Source: Papiliotrema nemorosa (lineage: Eukaryota > Basidiomycota > Tremellomycetes > Tremellales > Rhynchogastremaceae). Taken from it: a DNA stretch of 64,000 bases. The DNA is taken from NCBI GenBank assembly GCA_032158125.1, contig JASKOT010000001.1:620001-684000 (forward strand), in the 5' to 3' direction. The notes under the pieces were generated by a model that had not been told where the DNA came from, made no database searches, and saw only the letters and a list, made by a program, of their open reading frames with translations. This document shows positions 54,458 through 64,000 of the stretch, piece by piece; positions within the stretch are counted from its first letter, which is position 1; the number at the start of each line of letters is the position of its first letter. The translations under genes and the position numbers were made by a program.

Positions 54458-56584
54458 ATGTCGTTTGCGTCTGCTCTCGCTGCGGTCCAGCAAAAGCAAC
54501 AGCAGCAGCAGAATGTCCCATCCACCATTCCCTCCCAGCCATCTGGCCCCGGGCCTAGCTCGCTGTCTATCCGAGGCGCGGGGAACAATGGACCTTCCAC
54601 TCGAGGTGTCGGTGCAGCACTACGAGCAGCTGGACTCGGTACCAAAGGCTCCAGTGATGGTATGGATGTAGATGGAGCTCGACCACGACGAGGCGCCGGT
54701 GCTTCGTCATCTTCAAGACGCGATGGCCGTCCAAGCGGACCCATGGGTGATAGAGTAAGTGTCTTTTAATATAGCTTCACCCATCCTTCACAATTCCCTT
54801 CATGGGCTTTCCTCGACCTCTTCTTCGCTCGAGTGCGTGAACGGAAGCGGCAATGCGGATTCGATTGTCAGGCGGGACTTGGGTGATCAGACGTGAACGG
54901 CAGGCGACGGCCGGTCAGCCCAACGGGGTCGCCTTTACTTGTTCTACGTGAATGGGCATAGGACGTTGCGAAATGATTACGCTGTATTTGACGTACCCCT
55001 CACCTTCGAGGTCCTCGTCCACATGACTGGGGTCCGTCCTATGGTGCTGCGACTCGGCATCTACCTTGGCATCCACCTTGTTCCCTAAACAAGGGAATGG
55101 TGTCCTTTGTCCCGCCGATCAGGAGCCATACCCGAATCCGCCCCAACGCTTCTCTGCTTGCCACTCCCCTGCACCTTGCTTTCGGCCCACCCTCTGTCGT
55201 GCGCATTGAAGCTTACACTCGAAGCCCGCCCACGCGCGAAACGACCCGTACTCGAGACCACCGAAAAACACGCGTTCTATCAATCCGAATCCGAATAACA
55301 ATGCTCAATCTTCGAAGAAAGGGCCGCGTAGAAACGACGGCCGACCCACCAATTCTGGCAGTCAAGCTGGCACCGAGCTGCTCTCCCGGATTGGTAATGG
55401 GCAATCAACGACCACTGACTCTGGCCGGAAACCACATCGAGACTCGAAATCGAAACCACCTCCACGGAAGCATAACACGCCAAACAAACCCTACTGCTTC
55501 CCGATCGACGTCAATGAGTGGTCATTCGAGAATGACGACCAACGTGCTCTCGTGCAGACTTTTTGTCAGAGGTTTGTGCAATGGGCTTAGAGTATGTTCT
55601 GAGCGCTAAGTGGCAGATTTTTCGAATCATGGGACAACAATCGAGCGAGTTTATATGACGTCTATCATCCCCTTGCAACGTTCTCCAATTCCTTCTCCAC
55701 AGCAAACACCCGGTCCAAGCAATGGTTCGACGTCAGACGAACGGCTCAGTCCATCGTGCAGAACAACAACACTGCACCACCGCTAGCACATTGGATCTCG
55801 CCTCGGAACCTTTTCAAACACAAGAATTCGATTGATCGTTACAAGAAGTTGAAAAATTCGGTCGATCGAGAGGGACTACTGCATAACTGGCGAGCATTGC
55901 CTTCGACAAAACATCCCATGAGTCAGGCAAATAAGTGGGCATTGGACTCACATTCCGTTGGCAACCGGATCATCTTAAGTATCCAGGGCGAGTTTGAAGA
56001 GCGTGAGTTCTGTTGACATTGCCGAAGATGACTAGCTTATGGATCAGAACCGTCTGGTACAAATCGAGCCTTCTCGCGCACTATCATCTTGGCTCCCGCT
56101 CCAGCGGGCTCAGCGTGAGTAGTGTACATCGATAAATAAATGAGTCCAGCTGATTTGCAGTGCTGCCATCGCCAATTGGCCAGCGATAATCATGTCCGAT
56201 TCGTTGGTTGTATCCCTTCACGTCGGTACCGCTGCCTTTGACGAACATCGGTCCTTGGCCAAGCACGGCGTTACGATCAACCCCACCACCACAAATGGCG
56301 TCCCGCCCACGGATGCTGCAGTCAATCCCGCTCAAGCTACCTCCATTCTGCCCGATCAACCGCAGTCTCAACCGGCAGCTGTCATTCCTCCAGGCCAACC
56401 TCAATCCCAGGATATTTCGCAATCACAGAAGGAAGAGTGCATCAATCAGTTGCGAGGTGTCACTGGAATGAACATTCAATATGCGACCATGTGTCTCGAG
56501 GGGAACGCGTGGAATCTTGAGCAAGCTTGGAATAATTTTCAGGAACTCAAGGCCACTATTCCTCCCGAAGCATATGTGCAATAA
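54458..56584 (+). CDS. MEX67: MEX67/NXF-like mRNA export factor (506 aa in the proposed model)
   Basis: Proposed exons: 54458-54754, 55225-55571, 55617-56002, 56048-56114 and 56161-56584. The start (MSFASALAAVQQKQQQQQ) and Arg/Gly-rich DGMDVDGARPRRGAG leader are MEX67-like. The central domain is NTF2-like: PYCFPIDVNEWSFENDDQRA, LVQTFCQRFFESWDNNRASL, YDVYHPLATFS, IILSIQGEFEE, FSRTIILAPAPAGS and ANWPAIIMSDSLVVSLH. The C-terminus is a TAP-C/UBA-like domain (CINQLRGVTGMNIQYATMCL, EGNAWNLEQAWNNFQEL) that binds nucleoporin FG repeats. The leucine-rich-repeat domain expected between leader and NTF2-like domain is not visible; the model needs a 470-nt intron (54755-55224) there, unusual for this genome. 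An open frame of about 70 codons inside it is unexplained. 3' half secure, 5' half uncertain. Confidence 0.75.
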
Positions 56585-57005
56585 ACTTCTCGGAAGACAA
56601 GGAGAGTCGACCGTTTGGGCCCAGACATTCGAACGAAACCAGACAACTGTGATCAAAGATGTTAACGATCTTTATGAGGCGCGATCGGGACTCGGCGAAG
56701 GCGAAGCTGTGAAGGGGCTGCCTTGGCGCTTACAATCCGTGTTACCAACTATGTTATGTATTCGATCATTACTCGCTATGCACTGTTGCAATTGTATCTC
56801 AAATTGAAATTCGCTCGACTGCAAGATTATGCGCTCGAGATGCCAAGGCGATGCGCAGTTGGCTTCCATATGGCCGGTTAGGAAGTGATGACGTCAACAA
56901 AGACTGTTTTATGAATAGCAGTCCTGCGCTGACTCTGTCCATAAATATCTAGCGACTTGTTTATGCAAAGCTCGACAGCACATCTTACTTCTCCAACTCG
57001 CAATC
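56585..57005. other. Intergenic region upstream of PMP3 paralogue 1
   Basis: 421 bp. Contains a TATA-like stretch (ccataaatatct, about 56939) some 65 bp upstream of the PMP3 ATG. No coding exon seen. Confidence 0.45.
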
Positions 57006-57415
57006 ATGGCTTCTCGACCTCCATCATGTGAGTCGAAGTCTCATCGGCGCTTTCGCGCTCAATGAAGGATGCGGGTTTGAAGTGAGCGTGGCACTGATCT
57101 CGCAGCGAACTCTGATGTCTTTCTGTACTTCCTAGCTATTTTCATTCCTCCAGCATCCGTGTAAGTCAACTCGCCGCCATCAACGTGGCTCAGGAAGGGG
57201 TACTGATGAGGTAGGTTTGTTAAACGAGGTGGGTGTCGACGTCAATGTGGCATCTCGGACTTTGAGGTCAGAATTGTTTCTGAAGCTGATTTTTTCTAGG
57301 TTGCGGCGCAGACTTCTGGATCAACATTCTTTTGTGGATCCTTGGATGGATCCCTGGGGTCTTACATGCCTGGTGGATTATCAGCAAGTACGAGAAGCCT
57401 ACTGTGAGATATTAG
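57006..57415 (+). CDS. PMP3: PMP3-type plasma membrane proteolipid, paralogue 1 (68 aa)
   Basis: Four exons: 57006-57027, 57106-57160, 57215-57228 (14 nt) and 57300-57415. Translation: MASRPPS..., SDVFLYFLAIFIPPASVFVK then RGCGADFWINILLWILGWIP and GVLHAWWIISKYEKP. This is the UPF0057/PMP3 fold: two membrane helices joined by R-G-C-G. PMP3 proteins tune plasma membrane potential and salt/cation tolerance. Length and sequence are closest to canonical PMP3 among the four copies here. First of four related genes within 3.8 kb. Confidence 0.92.
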
Positions 57416-58645
57416 AGCAGCAGCGGAGCTGGGTCAGCGAGATGGAGGTGAGAGCGAAGGGCGAAGGGCGAAGACTGATTTTGCGTGTTGGGGGTCATGT
57501 GGGACTTTATTTGCCGCTGGAAGTTGGCGCGTAGCTGAAAGAGAGTTCAGCCGTGTATGAACAGATTGGGCACCTGCTCAGGGATTGGTTGTAATTCTGT
57601 ATAGGTCGAGAGATGGAATGAGCATTTTTGGAGTGGGATGATGTGGTGAAAAGCGAAAACTCGCATTGCCCTTCGGCCCTTCTCGGTGCTTGAAAAGCGC
57701 TCTAAGCATAGTCTACTACGCTGTAGATTCCCTTCAGGCTCGGCAACAGCCAAGTCGCCATAGCTCAAAGAACGAATGAACAAGAGCTCCAGCGCGAGTG
57801 GCGAGCCCATGTTTCGATGAGAAAGTGGCACTGTATTGTTGCTAGATCCATGATAGGCTTCTGTCCTGGTGTCTTAAGTACTAGCAGACACAGTCCACAC
57901 GCATCAAATGATCCTGCTGGGGTGTGAGGTGACTAAATCGCTGAAATGGTGATAAGGCGCACTGCTCTTGCCGTAACAAATGACCCACAGTACTGAGCCA
58001 TGCCGTGCCAGCGACTGTTCAATGTCCCGCCTTCCCTAATCAGCCTAGGTGTCTTTGACTTATGCCTAAGATGCATCAAATGTCGCTAGGTCCTTTCAAG
58101 CCTGAGGACAAGTTTGCACAACCATACAGTGCCCGAATACCGACCTAGGCGCCGGTCCGCTTGTTGCTCTCGCGTGAGCAGTTGCAGCGCCGTCCTACTG
58201 AACCTTGGTCTGTCCAAACGTATGGTCATAGGGTCTCCAAGAGAATTCGTTGAAGGTTCTGGCTCAAGACGGATTGCAATCTTGAATAGGGGTCAAGCTG
58301 TAAAGTTCAAATCGATAAACTCAACCGCGATTCCGTGGGTGTCGCTTCAAAGGATCGCCCCTTGCACTTTGAAAAGAGCTTCACCTGTCTGACAGATACA
58401 GCAGGGATAGACAGCCCAGCTTGCTATGCCGCATCATGAACCTGGACAGGATGTAGGCGATGCATCTGCACCGCCAAGCCGAGATGGCCATCCTTACGTC
58501 ATCATTCGGTCATGGCCGGCCAGAGGTGATCGTCCAGTTCATCTCCTCAGCTATATACATTCCGCTCATACCAGTACATAACAACGCTCGTACAAGCACA
58601 ATCCAAACAGGTCACCTTTTCACAAGCTTGTACAACCCAGCAATC
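57416..58645. other. 1.2-kb region without a supported gene
   Basis: Between PMP3 paralogues 1 and 2. Only short unspliced ORFs without family resemblance. May contain decayed sequence or regulatory DNA of the cluster; I see no PMP3-like exon remnant in it. Confidence 0.45.
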
Positions 58646-59174
58646 ATGTCGCGACCAGTCACCAGTGAGTCAGAGTGAGATGGCCGGACATTGACGATCA
58701 GCCGAGGACATCCTCCTCTATATCCTTGCTATCTTTGTCCCACCTATACCTGTGTAAGCCCGTTCACATCTCCATTTTGCGTACATGACTGACGTTCCAG
58801 ATTCATTAGACGAGGTGGGTACCTCTGCTCCGGCTCAGCCAGGTGTCACGCAGAGCTTGCTTGCTGATGATGTGCAGGGTGCGGCGGTCAAGTTTGGCTG
58901 AACATCTTGCTGTGTTTCCTCGGAGGTGGGTCGTCGTCAGGATGAGGCTGACGCTATAGGTATCCCAGGGCTGATACATGCCTGCTATATCATCTACAAA
59001 GGCCCAAAGGTCGGCTCAGAATACGTCTACCACGATCCAAACCTACAAGGGCACTATCAACATTCGGCTCCTCCGCCGCCGCACCCGTCTCATTCCTACA
59101 ATCAAGCCCCACCTCCCCCTCCGCCTAACCAGTCCTACGCTCAGCCTCCAGTCCAAGGTCATTACAAGGCATGA
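58646..59174 (+). CDS. PMP3-type proteolipid with Pro-rich tail, paralogue 2 (115 aa)
   Basis: Five exons: 58646-58664, 58702-58753, 58801-58814 (14 nt), 58878-58925 and 58960-59174. Core: MSRPVTTEDILLYILAIFVP, PIPVFIRRGCGGQVWLNILL and CFLGGIPGLIHACYIIYKG. After the second helix comes a tail rich in Pro, Tyr, His and Gln (HSAPPPPHPSHSYNQAPPPP), longer than in canonical PMP3. An extra intron splits the second helix (after Gly-Gly). The tail could be a cytosolic interaction segment; this is inference. Confidence 0.9.
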
Positions 59175-59520
59175 TGTCCATCGCAATGCGAGAGTCGCCA
59201 AAGTTCGGCTCCGGTTTAGAGGTGACGGGATATATGGAGATCGTGTACCCATCTATGAAGCTGTATTTATTCACTCGTACGCTCACAGAGTCGGCGAGAA
59301 GATGTATCGACTTGAACATTACCCAAGGGAGTACGATTTCGATGATGACTAGCGGAGAATGGATCTCGCCATTTACTCATCCAGGCCACCGACTGCAAAG
59401 GCCAGTCAAGAAGAAGATAAGGTTCTATATGAATCAAAACGGAATCATATACATGGCGTCTCGATACATGGCTCGATCTTGACTGAGAGCGTTGACTAAA
59501 TGGTTCTAAGGCTAGAATTT
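59175..59520. other. Convergent 3' intergenic region
   Basis: 346 bp between the ends of paralogues 2 (forward) and 3 (reverse). Open frames here are short and lack support. Confidence 0.45.
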
Positions 59521-59934
59521 CTACGAAGCTCCAGGTCGGTTTCTTCCCTTCTCTACATCCTGCGGCTTGTCTTCAATCTTATCCCCTCTCGAGACAATCA
59601 CGAGAGAATGAATGACTCCGGGGAAATAAAAGCACATTGTCAAGATGATGTTTAAGATGATTTGCCCACCGCAGCCTAAGTATCAGCAGTGGGATCCGTT
59701 GATTGTATGCCTCTCCATGGACCACAGGGCAGTTCTCACCTCGAAGAATGCCACTGATTTATCAGCTCAGTCCTTGTCCATAATTGACAAATCACTCACA
59801 CGGAAAAGGGGGGCATATACAGGGCAATCAGGTAGAGAAGGATATCCCTGGTGGCTTGTCGTTAGGACAGTCCTGACGGAACGGCGCAGCCCGTCGATGG
59901 ACTTACTCGCCGGTTGTTTCTTCTTCGCGGACAT
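59521..59934 (-). CDS. PMP3-type proteolipid, paralogue 3 (83 aa)
   Basis: Four exons: 59934-59907, 59854-59800, 59753-59740 (14 nt) and 59675-59521. Core: MSAKKKQPATTRDILLYLIA, LYMPPFSVGILRGCGGQIIL and NIILTMCFYFPGVIHSLVI, then a hydrophilic tail (KIEDKPQDVEKGRNRPGAS). The first acceptor used is an AAG (before 59854); the CAG seven bases downstream breaks the frame. Only this copy is on the reverse strand. Confidence 0.85.
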
Positions 59935-60391
59935 GGCTATTGATCACTTGCTCGATGGAAGTTCCTCTTACAAATAAATGTACGGCGCTCAGGTCCGCGT
60001 CGTGCTGCAATTTAGGTCCATCGATATTGCCGTTCATCTCGGACCCTCCATTGATTGGCTGTTCAGCTGGAACCGGTTCCTGGAAAAGCTCCTGTGTACC
60101 GTCACCCTCATGTAAGGATAAGCCTAGGGAATCGCGACCAAAGGAAAGACCAGTGGTGAAAATTGTTTCCTTCACGCCCTCTATACTCGTATATCCTTTG
60201 AACACTGCGGGGCAAGGCGACCTTTGATTGAGCTGACTTGTTACATGTAATTTTGTTGGAGTGTGTTCCATATACATGAGCCTCATCGACCTGCGCGGGA
60301 CGATCCGTTTGTGCTTGACACTTAGACTTTTCAACCGAAAGCCAGTGAGGTAGACGATCGGCTGCCAGTGCCACTCTGTACCCATCCTGCC
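59935..60391. promoter_or_regulatory. Divergent promoter between PMP3 paralogues 3 and 4
   Basis: 457 bp between two divergent PMP3-type ATGs. A 160-codon reverse ORF covers most of it and runs into paralogue 3, but it has no family resemblance and would overlap that gene's first exon out of frame. Confidence 0.45.
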
Positions 60392-60747
60392 ATGTCAGCC
60401 AAGTATTGGTACATTTGCGCAATCCTCCTACCGCCTATCGTCGTGTGAGTCTCTTCGTCTTCGAGGTTCAGGGGTGCGACTGACAGTACAGACTGCTCCT
60501 TAAGGGTGAGCACGTAGTCGAGCGTCTTGGGCGATGGAAACAACATCGCCCTATTTTTCGGTCAGTTCACACTAATCTGCTAGATTCCAGCAAACATTTC
60601 TATTGGAATTTCTTCTTAACACTCTGCTTGTGGGTCCCAGGATCCATTCATGCCTGCTATATCGTCAAAACTACCGAGGTCAACTCCAAAGACGAGTTTA
60701 TAGGTCGAGATATGCGGAAAAGTAGTGCCGACCAGGCAGAGGTTTAG
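60392..60747 (+). CDS. PMP3-type proteolipid, diverged paralogue 4 (76 aa)
   Basis: Three exons: 60392-60444, 60492-60505 (14 nt) and 60584-60747. Translation: MSAKYWYICAILLPPIVVLL then LKDSSKHFYWNFFLTLCLWV and PGSIHACYIVKTTEVNSKDE. It keeps the two-helix plan, LPP in helix 1 and the PG.IHA.YI ending of helix 2, but the hallmark R-G-C-G turn is replaced by KDSSKH. The first two exons of the other copies are fused here. A diverged member; function may differ. Confidence 0.8.
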
Positions 60748-61091
60748 ACTCCGACGCGTCCAGGCCGGGATGTGCTGTTCTTCCTATGCAATGCAAGTTT
60801 ACTCTTACAACATTCTACAGACATGTCCATCTGTATCATCGAGCGATCTAAATAGAGGCTATGCGAGGTCACGCAGTTTTAAGTGGCCATGACGGCAACA
60901 AGCCTCCAATTGTGTGCGTCGGGATTGGTAGGATGAGAAGTATTGGCGGAGATTTCGCACGTCACGCTATTACGATCAGCATGAATGGGTTTGTCAGGAA
61001 CGGAAGCTCACTAGTGATCTCCCGGGGTCACCTTCTCGTCTATATATGCCACTCTGCATATCAGCTCGAACCTGTCGTGGAGCACCCAGAC
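60748..61091. other. Convergent 3' intergenic region
   Basis: 344 bp between paralogue 4 and the SGNH-type gene. No exon recognised. Confidence 0.45.
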
Positions 61092-63053
61092 TCACACTGC
61101 GACATTGTACTGTTTGGTCCAGTGACCTGCCAAGCTGACTGCTCCGCGTTCATTGTCGTCGACCCAGCACAGAGCATCTCCTAGGTCATAGTGTCGACTT
61201 CGATAATAATACACGGCGACTCGACCGGCATTGACCTTGATCTCTACCCGTATCCTGGCGCCAACTGTAGAACTGATCCAAAAGTGTTTCTCACCGTTCC
61301 ATACGAAAGGCTCCCATCCGTCGTGTGTGGTCGGTACCATCGGATTGGCGTGATCATTGGCGTCGGCGCAAAACATCTCGGGTTGGGGTAGATTGAGGAT
61401 ATGCGACGGTGTCGAAGGATCTGCTGATGTTGGGTCGAGCACATCTCTCAGCGGCGTGAAGAGCGAGACTTGGGAGATAGTATATGGGGTAGTGGGCAAC
61501 ACAAAGTGCCGGACTTCGGTGGAGATCTTATCCAGAGGTCCTTGCTCAAATGTAGCCTCCCAACCTTGCGGGGGCGTCAGCGGATCCGTCATTTCTGGTG
61601 TGTCGAGGGGGAAGTCGATATCGATCAGGTCTGTAAATGAAGATTTGGTAGATATGGTGATCGATTCGTCTGGCATGACAGGCAAGCCCCACGTGTTCAG
61701 TCGGCATAGTTCTGTCTCGAGGACTGATATCAATAGGTCGGCCAGAACCCGCTGGACCGTAAGCGATTGCAGGTGAGGCCATTCGTGGCACTTACATGAC
61801 CTCGCGCATTTGGGTGCAGCATGTCTGCCTGAAAGAAGTTTTTCACGGTAGAGTGTGGGAACCGTAGGAAGGTGTTGAACATGAGGCGTTTCAGACTGAC
61901 ATAGGGTACGTCTCGGAACCTTAGAGTAAGCGCAAGGTGGATCGATGGTAAGGAATTCTGGCTTACTGAGCGATAGGTAGGTGGATGATCTGCGGGTCGG
62001 CATATCCAACATCATATGCAACCTGAGGGGCCCAAGTACCGAGGATGATCACCGCGGGTTCTGATTGGAACTCTAACAACACCCGAAGAAGCTGGTCGAA
62101 GAATGCTTGGTAAGAGAGATCCCTGAACATCAGTGTCGTGAGTGGTGTTACCCGGTTGACTCACGGTTGGTCGTTCACATCGAATTCAAGGATGATGAGA
62201 TCAGTATCCAGGGCAATGTGGTGAGTCTTCTCGTCAGCCCAAACTGCATGGAATTCTACTCACACCGCAGAAAGCATAGTAACTCGAGTCCATGCCCCCG
62301 ATCGCGCCGTTGAGAAATTCGTGTTCCGCCTACGACGTCAGTCGGAGTCGCCTGAAGCTTTCAGCGAATTCGCGTACATCTGGGAACGTCTTGTTCAGCC
62401 ATGATTGCACAAGGGAGCTATAGCACCCTGGTCCGTTCGGGTCGCCTTGCGGGAAGTCGGGCGAGGGGTGTAACCCATGACAAGCAGATACTACCACTCA
62501 GCTAGAATGTCGAGTGAGACTTACCACTCCCCCCGAGGATCCCCACTTTCAAAGCCTGACCCTCTCTTGACTTTTGTAGCACCCGCCTCATCCTGGCTCC
62601 GGTACCTTCTACCGCTTTCATATGCTTCAAACCCTCCTTCTGATAAATGGAGCATATCCGTTCCCCTTCTGATGTATGCCCGCACAAACACGGGTCTTCA
62701 ACTTCCATTGTCTTCTGACCTTCTCCGGTCATCTGATCACCGTGAGAGTATGATCCAGATTGTATATGAACCGTGGGCAGAGGAGGCAGACCGGGAACGT
62801 GCGGGTGGACCAAGGCGTAGATGAATATTAAGAGGAACGGCGTTGATAGGATGACTATAGGCTTCCACCATTTCGCCAAGGCGGTATATGAGGTCGATTT
62901 GCGATGTATGGAGGAGCTTCTTGGCCTCCTGATGGACTCGCTGGACCGACGAAGAGCGGAAGCCGACCCAGTCAAGAGGGGGTGGGAGGATTCCGCCGGA
63001 TAGTCGGACAGCTCATAGTCTCGCTCTGCAGGCGGTGGGCTCGAGGTCGGCAT
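61092..63053 (-). CDS. Type II membrane SGNH-hydrolase-like protein (569 aa)
   Basis: Seven exons: 63053-62525, 62490-62378, 62329-62264, 62226-62165, 62122-61967, 61919-61796 and 61751-61092; introns 34-48 nt. A cytosolic Ser/Arg-rich leader is followed by a single membrane anchor (KPIVILSTPFLLIFIYALVH), then a lumenal catalytic-type domain. SGNH-like blocks in order: LKVGILGGSVSACHG (block I, nucleophile Ser in GGS), NGAIGGMDSSYYAFCG (Gly block), LIILEFDVNDQ (Asn/Asp block), IILGTWAPQVAYD and ADMLHPNARGHR (terminal D-x-x-H). Two Cys pairs flank the early domain. The C-terminal ~200 residues form a beta-rich extension. Such proteins act in the secretory pathway on glycan acyl groups; substrate here unknown. 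Possibly a cell-wall or capsule modifying enzyme (inference). Confidence 0.82.
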
Positions 63054-63332
63054 GGAGTAATGTCCTCCTTGAGCTCAGGAGCGTCTCGCCTGGCTTCAAG
63101 GACGTAATAACAAGCAGGACGAGATGTCGTGAAGGTCTCGAAGTGGATGGACACCCCATCACCGCTGCTGCACTGGAATGCACTCTCCTGATATTTTGGC
63201 GACGCGATTCAGGCACGCACGAATGGGATTTCTGATACTCTCTGCACAATCGCGTCCAATCTCATGTTACATCTTGTCTCTCGCTGTGGTTCATAAAACG
63301 GGTAAAGGAGCAGCAGACTTCCATGCAGCAAA
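63054..63332. promoter_or_regulatory. Divergent promoter between SGNH-type and CMR1 genes
   Basis: 279 bp between two divergent ATGs; no exon seen. Confidence 0.4.
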
Positions 63333-64000
63333 ATGGACGATGAAGATAATCAGTAGTGCGTCGAGTATGCTTGATCGCGCGCAAGCCAGATCGCTCACGC
63401 CTACAGCGAGATCGAGCGTCAAAAGACGATTGCCGAAAATCGAGTCTTGCTCGAGAATCTAGGTCTTGATCCCAGTGGAGCGAGCAAGATCCCCGGCAGA
63501 AAACCTCCTGCAGCTGCTACAAAAGCTAAAGCTGCCGCGACTGCTCATAAAAAGAGAAAAATTGCCGTCAAGGATGAAGGACCTCGACGACGGTCAAATC
63601 GACTTTCAGGGTTGGAGGCTACAGCAGAAGAGGTAGCCAAACGGGAAGAGCAGGACGAAAAGGAAAGAGAAGTTTTGAGGGTACTCGAAAGGAGACTAAG
63701 GGAACCTGTCATGGAGCTAGGCAGTATGGTGGATGAAGACTCGCCGAGCGACAAAGACAGCTTGGTGAGTGTGTCAGAGGCCGATGAGGAGCTGATTGAA
63801 GGATGGGTATCTGAAGGGCGTGTCAGAGCTGTCCAACCCTAGGTCTTTCCCTTCGGCATCGCAGCCTGCCAAAGAATGCTATGCGGAGAAGGATGACCTA
63901 CCGGCTGAAGTGCAACGTTTGAAGTCGGCTTTCAAGGGGATGACATTGATGGCCAATGTCAAGGTGACTAGCGAGAGGATATACTCCATGGTCGTTCATC
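63333..64000 (+). CDS. CMR1: DNA damage-binding protein CMR1 (WDR76 family), N-terminal part (cut by window edge)
   Basis: Exons 63333-63352, 63407-63764 and 63802 to the window edge (introns 54 and 37 nt). The N-terminal block HEIERQKTIAENRVLLENLG is the family's signature start, followed by Lys/Ala-rich and Arg/Ser segments (KKRKIAVKDE, RRRSNRLSGL). After the second splice the frame gives NPRSFPSASQP and later KVTSERIYSMVVH, the conserved lead into the first WD repeat. CMR1 is a WD40 protein that accumulates at nuclear quality-control sites and binds damaged DNA. The first donor (GTAGTG) is weak, so the extreme N-terminus may differ. The rest of the beta-propeller lies outside the window. 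Confidence 0.82.

Noticed and set aside
57547..57831. 94-codon reverse ORF between PMP3 paralogues 1 and 2
   Set aside because: No splice support or recognisable domain; likely chance.
59903..60385. 160-codon reverse ORF between PMP3 paralogues
   Set aside because: No family resemblance; overlaps the first exon of paralogue 3 in another frame and spans a necessary divergent promoter.
1..64000. Transposon, CRISPR or prophage-like content
   Set aside because: No terminal repeats, transposase or reverse-transcriptase motifs, spacer arrays or phage genes were recognised; gene content is ordinary fungal nuclear DNA.

Overview
The window is nuclear DNA of a basidiomycete yeast or mould, most likely a tremellomycete (Cryptococcus/Kwoniella/Tremella relatives). 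The evidence is dense genes on both strands, most genes broken by many very short introns (about 31-60 nt, GT..AG with CTNAY branch points), C/T-rich acceptors, and homologues typical of that lineage: a PDR-type ABC transporter, SGNH-type membrane hydrolase, bifunctional THI6, complex I and cytosolic vigilin. I rebuilt gene models by hand: most annotated products come from exons joined in phase, and the sums of exon lengths were checked to be multiples of three. No mobile element, rRNA, tRNA, CRISPR or viral segment was recognised.

Layout. 1-4.4 kb: start of a low-affinity iron permease-like gene (off the left edge), a large membrane/coiled-coil protein of unknown function, and complex I subunit NDUFB3. 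4.7-11.3 kb: mitochondrial ribosomal protein uL29m (MRPL47/MRPL4), a CFAP20-like (DUF667) protein, and TEL2. 11.4-21.1 kb: a Cys-rich multi-pass membrane protein, NAD kinase, bifunctional thiamine phosphate synthase/hydroxyethylthiazole kinase (THI6), and a soluble twin-ABC ATPase. 21.4-32.7 kb: vigilin/SCP160, a Cys-rich and RS-rich unknown protein, and a four-pass RING-H2 ubiquitin ligase, with a 1.5-kb gene-poor gap. 32.9-43 kb: BTB/POZ protein, L-type lectin cargo receptor, LYR-like mitochondrial protein, a mitochondrial-type protein with repeated presequence-like motifs, proteasome subunit RPN8 and a small Q/G-rich protein. 43.3-52 kb: full PDR-type ABC transporter, a small unknown gene and succinate dehydrogenase flavoprotein. 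52.1-56.6 kb: SF3B2/CUS1 and a MEX67-like mRNA export factor sharing a divergent promoter. 57.0-60.8 kb: four PMP3-type proteolipid genes. 61.1-64 kb: SGNH-hydrolase-like type II membrane protein and the start of CMR1/WDR76.

The genes are mostly unrelated housekeeping genes, but several serve the mitochondrion (NDUFB3, uL29m, SDHA, LYR-like protein, the RSFSTSTR-repeat protein) and several serve membranes or transport (iron permease, PDR transporter, PMP3 cluster, lectin, RING ligase). The points of most interest are the repeat protein at 37.7-39.4 kb with four copies of a mitochondrial-presequence-like motif, the PMP3 cluster in which all four paralogues keep a 14-nt micro-exon, a CFAP20 homologue in a presumably non-flagellate fungus, at least five GC-AG introns in four genes, and a MEX67-like gene in which I cannot find the leucine-rich-repeat domain.
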